Assembly (NCBI GenBank): GCA_036971475.1
Contig: JBAIZL010000003.1
Location: 52,671,842 to 52,735,841 of the forward strand
Direction: 5' to 3'
Length of the DNA stretch: 64,000 nt
DNA from: Prosapia bicincta
Taxonomy: Eukaryota > Arthropoda > Insecta > Hemiptera > Cercopidae
Of the stretch, positions 12,270 to 64,000 are shown one piece after another. The notes beneath the pieces were generated by a model that saw nothing but the letters and a program-made list of their open reading frames with translations, was not told where the DNA came from and did no database searches. Both the position numbers and the translations under genes were made by a program. Position 1 is the first letter of the stretch. The number at the start of each line of letters is the position of its first letter.

Positions 12270-12865
12270 TAGACAAAAACTCGTGTGCCGTGGTAGAAAA
12301 ATACTGGTGTACCCTCCACTGGTCTTACTCCTTTATTTTTAACGGTGATTGCAGGGAAGATATTCTATTCTACTCCCCAAAATAGAAGATTATAGTGAGG
12401 AACATGGCACACAAGCATTTTGGTTTCAACAGAATGGTGCCATGGCTCATACTGCCCGTTGTTCATGCCAAATTCTCCAAGAACAGTTTCCCGGCCGCCT
12501 GATTTGTTTACGAGGGGATGTTCCATGGAACCCTCACTCTCCTGATTTGAGCCCGCGCGATTATTTTCTTAGGGAATATCTCAAAGCTGAGGTTTATAAA
12601 GTTCGACCTAGGATTTTGGAGGCTCTCCAGAGGCAATTACAGATGTCATCACTGGAATAACGCAAGATAAGCTAAAAGGTTTATGGAAATTTTTTTGAAC
12701 GACAAAAATGTGCAAGGTTGCCACCCGGATGATATAAATTTCAAAACAAAAAGAAAAGAAAATGGCAATGTCTGTAGTTTTCAGAAATAAAAACCTTTTT
12801 TAATCATATTGGTTAGTTTTTTCACAATACACCAGTCAAATCAGGGAGTCCATTCTGGGCCACCC
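12270..12865 (+). pseudogene. DD41D-type Tc1/mariner transposase fragment
   Basis: The frame at 12349-12660 contains FWFQQNGAMAHTARCSCQIL, FPGRLICLRGDVPW and HSPDLSPRDYFLREYLKAEV. The family normally has FQQDGA, so the second catalytic aspartate is changed to asparagine here. Forty-one residues separate that position from the last aspartate (SPRDYF), the spacing of the DD41D group. The N-terminal half is absent. A terminus-like GGGCCACCCTATA lies at 12857-12869. The copy is a relic. Confidence 0.75.
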
Positions 12866-13095
12866 TATAATACACTTAGGAATGCTGTTCCTTGTATACA
12901 TGGTTCAATGGATTGATTGTATGAAATCATCAGCCTTTATCCAAAGTGGAATAATTGTATCATCATAATAATTAAATATAGAGTCACAGGCTTGGATTTG
13001 AAGTTTCTACCACCCTTAGGGCCAGGATTTGTGGCACCCTTTTGTAAGAAAAAACTGAGTGTTTAAAAATAGTTTAGTAATAAACTGATATAACA

Positions 13096-14590
13096 GTTTA
13101 TATCCACAAGGAAAACACACCCATCCGTCCACTAATCAATCACACACATGCACCATCACATAAATTAGCCAAATACTTAGACAAACTTATCAGAGACAAC
13201 ATAAACTTTCACATTCACACATCCATACACAAAAACATAGACCTCATACGCAAAATACAAGACATCCACAAGCCACACAACTCCACCATAGCCTCATTCG
13301 ACATAAAAAACCTTTACACTAATGTGCCAATAGAACAAACACTGAACATACTACAAAATATACTCACAGCAAACAACACGCCACATAAACTCACACATGA
13401 AATAATCACACTCATCACATCACAAAACTACTTCACATACCAACACAAATTCTACACGCAGAAGACGGCCTCCCAATGGGTTCCCCTATCTCAGGCATCC
13501 TAGCAGAAATATTCCTACACGACATCGAACAACAATACATTCTACAGAACAATAACCACACACATAAAATAATTTACTACCATAGATATGTAGATGACAT
13601 TTTAATATTATACAACGGCAATAAATGTCAAATCAATTAACTACATAATTATATACAATATCAAGAGCACAGTGGTACAATATAAAAAGGTCAGTCTAGT
13701 TTGTTAATTTTTTGTATTCTAGATTGTACTTTTGTAATAGGAACCTCTGAAGATGATGACTTTGTCATCAAAATGTACATAAGGATTTAATCTTGGGTAA
13801 CTTATTTTAGTTATTTTTTTGATTAATGTATGAGGTTTTTTCACCTATATTTTTATAACTACATAATTACATTAATACTATACACCTAAACCTCACATTT
13901 ACTCTCGAATTAGAAGAAAACAATAGAATAAACTTTCTAGATCTTACTATCACCAAACACAACACTAGATACAATTTCAAAATATACAGAAAACCAACAA
14001 CTACAGATATGGTCATACATAATACATCTACTCAGCCCACACAACACAAACACGCATTTAAACATATGTTACACCCCCTAATAAATATACCAATGCTACA
14101 GAAAGACTACGACGAAGAACTTAATACCATAAAATACATTGCTCAAAAAAACGGCTACCAACACACACTCATAGACAACATACTCAGGAAAATAAAACTT
14201 AAGCACCATCAAACAGCCACACAAAAAACAACAAATACATATCCCTCACCTACCACAATAAAAACATACACAAAATAGCCTCCACATTCAAAAAAACTCC
14301 ATTACCAAATATCCTACAAAACAACAAACACTCTAAGAAAACATATACAACCTTTTCAAAAAGAAACTGACATATACAAACTCTCAGGTATTTACAAATT
14401 AACTTGCAACGATTGTCCCAACTATTATATCGGCCAAACCGGCAGGCCATTCTATACATGCTTCGATGAACACATTACCCAAACAAACCCTAAATCCAGC
14501 TACGCAAAACACCTAAATAACACCCAACACACACATACCGACATACACACTAATTTAAATATTCTACACACATTAAAATAGAGTAAAAAG
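13096..14590 (+). pseudogene. Penelope-like reverse transcriptase with GIY-YIG domain, broken
   Basis: Motifs in order: PIRPLINHTHAPSHKLAKYL and FDIKNLYTNVPIEQTL (motif A) in one frame; a frame change near 13450; then GLPMGSPISGILAEIFLHDI (motif B) and YYHRYVDDILILYNG (motif C, about 13580). After the inserted segment come FLDLTITKH and IYRKPTTTDMV, with an intact stretch to a stop at 14276-14278. A further frame change leads to the endonuclease: GIYKLTCNDCPNYYIGQTGR, followed by FDEHI (about 14388-14480). Penelope elements use RT and a GIY-YIG nuclease for target-primed retrotransposition, with the same domain order as here. At least two frameshifts, an insertion and stops make it non-functional. 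Confidence 0.88.
13652..13856 (+). mobile_element. 205-bp insertion with hammerhead-like hairpin inside the Penelope ORF
   Basis: Flanked by the exact 13-bp direct repeat AACTACATAATTA. The interior contains CTGAAGATGATGACTTTG and TCATCAAAATG (13747-13775): a CUGAAGA core box, a 7-bp stem and an AAA box. The same block recurs in the foldback elements at 32389-32600 and 38917-39115. It has no coding capacity. Confidence 0.75.
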
Positions 14591-14880
14591 CTAACAACCT
14601 TAGAAAAATATGAAATCTACAAACACTACATAAAAGACAGGGAAAATATATTAAACGACCACACACACACTTTGAAGCCAATAGCATTTTCCAATACATC
14701 ACACAAGACGCCGACACTTCACCCACTGTCATAAATCCAACCCTGTCATACCGTTTGTAAACAACCAAAAGCCGCCAGTAGGGGTTAGCTTTGTAAAAGT
14801 AACGATCGTTTTGAAACGTAAGCAATTACGTATTCACTTAGTTAAGTAGTTTAATTAGAGAATTCAAGAGGATTACATTA

Positions 14881-15309
14881 AGAAACTTTGAGGTTTAGAA
14901 ATTAGTTTACTGAAATAACAAGAATATAAAGATGTAAAACTTTAATAACTTTTTCTTTGCATTTTCAAGTCATTATATGTATTATGTGATGATAATGCAG
15001 GCATGTTTTAGGTTACCGTATTTGATTATAATCAAACATGTATATTATATTAAATATAAAGCTACAGTTTACATTTTAAAAAACTGTAGTATTATTGAGC
15101 TATATGTACAGTACTTTACATCCTATTACTGTAATAAAACTACCAATTAGTTATTAGATTGAGTATGCCTATTGTACTACTGTATTTTAAATAAAATTGA
15201 TATGAAAGGCAGAATAAATATAAAAAATACAAAGACACAAATTCTGCCATACAATTACAAGACCCAAGTATAATAATCTATAGGCCTATAGTACTGTAAT
15301 TTTTAAATG
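14881..15309. other. AT-rich sequence, no feature recognised
   Basis: Nothing coding is visible. The block leads into the tandem repeat array. Confidence 0.35.
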
Positions 15310-15755
15310 TATGCTTTATATTTAAACTTTAAAGTACATGTACTACAATATTTATGTACAGTTGTATGCATTATAATTAAACTTTAAAGTACATGTACTA
15401 CAATATTTATGTACAGTTGTATGCATTATATTTAAACTTTAAAGTACATGTACTACAATATTTATGTACAGTTGTATGCATTATTATTTAAACTTTAAAG
15501 TACATGTACTACAATATTTATGTACAGTTGTATGCATTATATTTAAACTTTAAAGTACATGTACTACAATATTTATGTACAGTTGTATGCATTATATTTA
15601 AACTTTAAAGTACATGTACTACAATATTTATGTACAGTTGTATGCATTATATTTAAACTTTAAAGTACATGTACTACAATATTTATGTACAGTTGTATGC
15701 ATTATATTTAAACTTTAAAGTACATGTACTACAATATTTATGTACAGTTGTATTG
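15310..15755. repeat. Tandem array of a 55-bp unit, about 8 copies
   Basis: Units are nearly identical and contain TTTAAACTTTAAAG, the palindrome AGTACATGTACT and TTTATGTACAGTTGTATGCA. Differences are single bases (for example TTATAATT or TTATTATT for TTATATTT). The high identity suggests recent expansion or gene conversion. Confidence 0.95.
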
Positions 15756-15794
15756 CCATTACAAAAAAATAGCAAGAAATTATTTAAGTAAATA

Positions 15795-15960
15795 CTATTA
15801 ACTTACTTGCTGATGTGTTTAGCAGGTTACCTTTGACGATGAAACGACAGTTTCGAAACGTATCAGCAAGTAAGTTTTCACTTAGTTACTCAAATAATTA
15901 CTCATGATTTTTTTTCCAGTGAACTCAAGATGATTACAACAAACAACTTTAAAGAAATAA
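15795..15960 (+). mobile_element. Penelope family 2 terminal fragment with hammerhead-like core
   Basis: 15831-15864 reads CTTTGACGATGAAACGACAG then TTTCGAAACGTATC: a UUGACGA box, a GAAAC/GTTTC stem and a GAAAC box. The following CAGCAAGTAAG and ACTTAGTTA match the 3' ends of the other family-2 copies, and AACTCAAGATGATTACA closes the fragment as elsewhere. Confidence 0.65.
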
Positions 15961-16239
15961 TTGTTAACACATATTTTATAAAATGTTCCACGCACGACAC
16001 TCTGTCTGTACTCTACAATGGAGTGCTCCGCAACAAATAATATTTTCTTTCAGCGTACTTTCTATGTTCTGATAATCGTCATCCGACTACTTAATTTAAA
16101 TTGGAAATAATATTTCTCTGTTCTTTACTAACAAGTATACTGATGACTTTATTTTTGTATTATAATGAATTTTCTGAAATATGTTTATGGTTTGTCAATC
16201 TATACTCATAAATGTGTATAACAACTCAATTTCAAAGCA

Positions 16240-16955
16240 CAAGGCTCGGCAGGGCGAATTTCATCCAACTTTACATGCGAACTTATTGCAATCATAACAG
16301 CCTTGGAAATCTACCTTACATGGACAGGAAGTGGTAACTCCGACGGTATTGTTGTGTTATCAGATTGTAGATCTGCCTTTCAAGCCATCAGTGAGGGGAA
16401 AACTAGGCTCACTCAAGAAATCGCTTCTCTTATGTTCTCCATTGGTGCAATGGGCAAATCATGTACCCTTCAGTGGATCCTGGCTCATGTTGACATCGAA
16501 GGAAATGAGGTGGCAGACTCCATTGCCAAAGAAGCCAGAACACTCGAGCCTGTAGCTTCATCTACTACGGTTTTTGATGCCAACGCAGTCGCAAAACAAA
16601 GGCTCTGCCCAAACCCAAAGAAAAATTACTCGCTGCCAGAATTGAATTGCAGCAGAGAAATTACAACAGTAATAACAAGACTAAGGACAAAGCATTTTAA
16701 GGGCATGAAGATCCTGCCCGATGGTTCCAGAACTTATGAAGATTGCAGGCACGCAACTGGACCCCAAGCACCTCTTCAGCTGCCCTTCCATTGTTCGTGC
16801 CCTCTTCAAAATAGACAATGACTGCAGTATGGATACTTTGTACTCGAATAGCGCAATTAACATTGCCAAGGCTGTAATTCATGCATTTGGCAATATTTAA
16901 ATTTCCCCCCCCTAATTGCATTTGCCATACACAACAACAACAACAACAATGTGTT
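16240..16955 (+). pseudogene. I-type LINE 3' end with RNase H domain
   Basis: A frame open from about 16258 to 16821 carries an RNase H domain: FTCELIAIITALEIYL (catalytic glutamate), IVVLSDCRSAFQAI (aspartate) and WILAHVDIEGNEVADSIAKE (His and final aspartate). The first aspartate is lost by 5' truncation. Then come VITRLRTKHFKGMKILPDGS and a cysteine-containing tail, as in the copy at 35090-35610. The copy ends in a CAA repeat (about 16933-16950), the kind of short tandem tail left by I-type elements. The reading frame shifts near its end. Confidence 0.8.
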
Positions 16956-17388
16956 TACATGATAAAATATGGTCTCACGGAAAGCCTATAAATCACATCC
17001 TATTTACATTATCCAAATATTTGAAGGCCTATTCATAACTGGCAAAATAATGTTCAAAAGGTTTATTTTTAAAATATCAGCTAATATTAAAAAAAAAAAA
17101 AATTATGTTGAAAAATTAGTGTTTACTTTGGAATAAAACCTTATAACAAAGGGAGATTTTCAACTTTATTTTAAAATCATGTTTAATAACTGATGCTTTA
17201 ACGTAAAAGGCTTTATTAAATAGAAATGTTAAATTTTCAAAGACTTAGTTTCCTTACCATTATAAACAAGTTTTTGAACAATAAATTTATAAATATTATA
17301 CAATCATAATCTATATACTTTCCTAAAGGAGAATATATATAATTATACTCTACACATAACCTGAATAAGCTATTGACTTTTGAAAGTA
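16956..17388. other. AT-rich sequence, no feature recognised
   Basis: Contains an A-run near 17090. No coding or element ends seen. Confidence 0.35.
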
Positions 17389-17754
17389 CATTAGAGTCAC
17401 AAAATTCCGAGTCCCGATATTTTCGAGCTTCCGTTAAATTTGAGGCTATTTCAATTTTATCTATTTGAAAGAAAATAATGAGTCGGGCTTCCACGAAATG
17501 TTTATAGCTATGTGGTATGCAAAGGAAACGAGTAGGACCTACAAGATATGTTTATATCAATACGGTTTGGAAAGGAAATGAGTCGGGCTTCCAAGCAATG
17601 TTCACATAAAGTTCTATAAACTTATTTAATGCAATTTTAATTATATTATTAGGCTTCATTAAAACTCCTATATTTTCTAATATACAGGAATATATTTCCG
17701 TGTAATCCGAGGGGGTCCCGGTCCCATATACCTCGAATTATCGAGACTCTGCTG
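17389..17754. mobile_element. Tigger/pogo-type MITE, 366 bp, with internal tandem repeats
   Basis: Flanked by TA (17387-17388, 17755-17756). The right end reads inward CAGCAGAGTCTCGATAATTC and the left end is a diverged match, CATTAGAGTCACAAAATTCC. The interior holds about three diverged copies of a segment containing GAGTCGGGCTTCCA and AAATGTT. The element at 33955 shares both ends and interior. Confidence 0.75.
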
Positions 17755-19395
17755 TACTATAAGAACTGACAAAAAAAACAAAGAAGTTGCTAGGGTTTTA
17801 AACTGCAAGATATCTTTGTATCAACCTAGAAACTCAATAGTACATATTTATTAATATAAACTGTTGAATAATATTACTCTTTAATAGAAATAATATGATT
17901 TGATGTGCAAGGGATGTTGACAGGACTTATAGTCTAAGGACTTGTTTGATAGAAGAGGCGAGGCAAGTTCTCGATGAAAAGTGAATGTTAGGACCTTCGG
18001 TGACTACAGAAATATAAAAAGTGGTAACACGAAATCAAGAAGGTATTAATGACACCAATGTTTTATAATTCTGCTACATTTTCTTTATTTCTACAATTAT
18101 TCATTTACATAGTTTCATTGTTTCTGTAAACTACATAAAGATATTTTGTAGTAATAATATAACAAGAAACCATTTTATCCATTTTGGTAGGAATGTTTTT
18201 TACAAGTTTTAATGTGCATTTTATTTACCAGTAAAACAAATAACAATAGTTTCTATTCTAACCTAAATGAAGCAATATTGTACATGGGCTACATTAAGGG
18301 AGGAAACCAGCTAACAATCCTTACCCATGATGTTTTTACAACATTTACGAAATACATTTATCAAACACTCAATATATATTATATTTATCTATTTATTGTA
18401 TTTAATCAGTTACATCACTGTACATAATTTTAAAAACATTATACACTTTATTAAACCAACATAAAATAAAAACATTTAAAAATATCTTACAAATTTATAA
18501 AGAAGTTTTGCGAAATAGAAAGTAAGTACCTTAATGTAAGAAATGGCAAACTGGAATTTTCATTAGATCTTGCACAAATAGAAAAATCACAGTAAACACA
18601 GGTAACACAAAATTGTTATTGCTTATTTGAGTAATCACTGGACGAAAAATACAATAACAATAAAATAAACAGGGATATAATAACAACACTACAATATCAT
18701 AGTGTACAGGAATGTATCATGACAATAATGTAGTTTTAAAAGTGTGAATTAAAAAAAAAACATTAAACAATTAAAAACCGAGCAAGAGAAAATACTGATG
18801 TCAAAAATAAAACAATAAAAGCAAATTTGAAATGGGTGTTTATACAATTCTTTAAAGTCAATATTGTATAAAGTAAAATATATTTCTAAAACTGTGCACT
18901 AACCCAAAACCTACTATACGACAAAAAAAAAAAAATGCTAAGAGAGAACCTTTTTAATACTGTGTTAATCATAATAAACTTTACATGCTGTTACAAAGTA
19001 ATCAACATAAATTCTACACTGTCGTACATTACGACTCTAATACTTAAATAAATAATAAAACTTTTTAGAGTAAAAATGAAAATTTATAGAAAAATTAAAA
19101 TTTTCCAAATAAGTTACTCAGAGGAATGCTAAACAATGAGAAAATGATGAACGACGAAAGCCCCATTCTCAGTAAGATTTGACAAATAGAAGTACTCTTA
19201 TAATACAAGTTGCCTAGATTAACTTATTTGACTAATCAACTAAACCCCGTCACCAGTCAAACACAGTTTAAAAATATATTTATTTAACTGTTTTTTTTTT
19301 TATAAATACTATTGTCAAATCGTTACAGAACTGGGTATAGAAGATTTGGGGAAGATAGAATGGACGAGTATTTAAAATACTTTAACATTGACATT
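17755..19395 (-). other. V-ATPase A 3' UTR and downstream AT-rich sequence
   Basis: No conserved coding is visible here. On the minus strand an AATAAA lies at 19284-19279, about 115 nt after the stop, and more weak signals occur further down (for example near 18451-18444 and 18088-18082). I cannot tell which is used, so the 3' UTR could be 0.15 to 1.3 kb. Short reading frames in this stretch have no recognisable similarity. Confidence 0.45.
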
Positions 19396-62644
<43,249 letters not shown>

Positions 62645-62655
62645 TTTTTAAATGT

Positions 62656-63927
62656 CTATAAAATTAGAAATATAAGTTACCTATAACATAAAAAAATTAT
62701 TAATCAGAAATGTAAAATATTAGGTAAAATTCCATAATTTAAATTTAAAGTAAGTAATTTAAAATTTGGTGGTATATCACTATGGATTAACTCCCTAAGT
62801 ATATAGGAAAATCATAAAACTAATATCATTCATAAACACAAAAATATATTACGTTTAAAATAGTAAAAATTAATACTTAAAAAACGTGTTGGAAATAAAA
62901 CTGTCTACAAAAAATTGTTCAACATTATTAATTTAAACTATTTAGACAGTTTATTTAATAATATATAAAATTATTATGAGGGAAACTATAAAACAGAACA
63001 TTGGTAACAAAAAAAAATTTAAACAGGCAAGCCTTAACTACAGAATAATTTAAGACTAGAATTTTGTTTTTTGAATTGTTATATACAATCTTTTATTTTA
63101 GATTAAATAATATTAACATAGACTCTATTTTCATAAAATAATAACTTCCATTGTTTTATTTCTATTCTCAAAGACATAACTGTTGAAAAATTAGAATAAT
63201 TTTCTTCAAGGTTTGACATCACAAGCCTCACAGTCAGTCACATGACATGGGAGATAAGAAAAAGTGACTAGGTCTAGATCTCAAAGAAGATAATTATAAG
63301 AAAACAGTTAGGAAATATATATTCAAGGGTTGTTTATTATGATATATTTTAAGGGAGAAAAATGAATCATCTCAAGATTTGTTTGAGTAAAATCTAATTA
63401 ATATGGTAAATAACAAGCATTAAATGTATTTCAAGGAAGTTTTGTAATTTGAAAGAAATGACAAACTTAAAATACTTATTAATTAAACATGTAAAAATCA
63501 TTTAAACTTAATGAAATTAAATTATATTTCTACTGCAAATAAGCTTTACTCAATTTCAAATATATATCAATGAAATTAGGACATCAATATATAGCTAAAA
63601 TGTTAAATTTTGATATAAACTCCGCGGTTTAATAAAATGAGAAAATATTAATAAAATAATGGAATGGTTCCAAGCTTAAAAATATGTACAAGCATTAATA
63701 TATAAATGTTAAAAACAATATAGCAAATTGGAAATAATAAGTAGGCTAGACATGCAGAAGAAAATTAAGTGGTCTCCTAGAATTTACAAGTGAAAATATC
63801 TAAACAAAATATACTTAATTTATAATATTCTTATACACGTAAATGTATAAAATACATAAAAACCCAAGAAAATTCTTTATTAACCAACAAATTACCTTTT
63901 TAAAACAAAAATATAGTAAATACTTAC
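62656..63927 (-). other. V-ATPase first intron (5' UTR intron), AT-rich
   Basis: Bounded by donor GTAAGTA at 63927 and acceptor TATAG at 62656. No repeats or coding are recognised in it, unlike the later introns. Confidence 0.5.
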
Positions 63928-64000
63928 AGACTGCGGTGGAAAGTACCTCACCCAGATTACCAGCTGATATCACAAGACTTGTCAGCTGACACTCGAATTC
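63928..64000 (-). promoter_or_regulatory. Vha68: V-ATPase A 5' non-coding exon, 3' part
   Basis: On the minus strand the sequence up to 63928 is less AT-rich than its surroundings and ends at a strong donor, GTAAGTA (63927-63921). The next matching acceptor is TATAG at 62660-62656, twelve bases before the start codon. This makes a spliced 5' leader likely, so the promoter should lie beyond the right edge. The exon's 5' limit is not visible. It is inferred from splice signals only. Confidence 0.6.

Larger units (their letters stand above)
13096..14880 (+). mobile_element. Penelope-like family 2, longest copy (RT and GIY-YIG)
   Basis: This copy keeps reverse transcriptase and GIY-YIG endonuclease coding and ends with the family's 3' block (CGATCGTTTTGAAACG, then AAGCAATTACGTATTCACTT). 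It is interrupted by a 205-bp insertion with a 13-bp target duplication (13639-13651 and 13857-13869). Related 3' ends lie at 1-190, 15795-15935, 33190-33500, 51960-52540 and 61720-62010, so this is the most numerous Penelope family here. Confidence 0.9.

Overview
The window is AT-rich nuclear DNA of an animal, almost certainly an arthropod and probably an insect. GT-AG introns separate short conserved exons, and the repeats are the usual insect mixture: mariner, DD41D, Tigger/pogo, piggyBac, hAT, PIF/Harbinger, I-type LINEs and Penelope-like elements. I cannot name the species. There is no bacterial or viral gene content.

Two host genes are supported. A single 3' terminal exon of a USF-type bHLH leucine-zipper transcription factor lies at 3986-4207 on the plus strand; its upstream exons are outside the window or not recognised. 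The V-ATPase catalytic subunit A gene runs on the minus strand from a non-coding 5' exon at the right edge (63928-64000) to a stop codon at 19396. Eleven coding exons join in frame to 615 residues with no damage. The two genes are convergent. The V-ATPase gene fills about 44.6 kb for 1.85 kb of coding sequence, and its introns hold most of the mobile DNA.

Layout. 1-4 kb: Penelope end, Tigger-type MITE end, degenerate LINE, USF exon. 5.7-17.8 kb: piggyBac MITE, mariner, Tigger, long palindrome, DD41D fragment, Penelope copy with RT and GIY-YIG motifs, 55-bp satellite, LINE fragment, Tigger MITE. 19.4-33 kb: V-ATPase exons 11 to 9, two piggyBac derivatives, three hAT elements (one with a nested PIF/Harbinger element), foldback elements. 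33-48.5 kb: Penelope and LINE fragments, exons 8 to 3, a second Penelope family, microsatellites including a (GT)n tract of about 410 bp, a hAT MITE with an internal minisatellite, a Tigger. 48.5-62.6 kb: deleted Tigger, DD41D and mariner relics, a nest of Penelope family-1 copies around a deleted LINE, then a hAT element holding a Tc1/mariner-superfamily element with unusually wide D-to-E spacing (about 82 residues) and a Penelope family-2 end. 62.6-64 kb: V-ATPase exon 1 and the 5' non-coding exon.

No transposase or reverse transcriptase gene here looks intact. The most interesting signals are structural: Penelope families whose copies end in inverted repeats, one Penelope copy that is a near-perfect palindrome, a dispersed set of short elements with hammerhead-ribozyme-like cores, a wide-spaced DDE transposon with clear terminal repeats, and a hAT MITE family carrying a 50-bp minisatellite. 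Family assignments rest on reading motifs by eye, without database searches.
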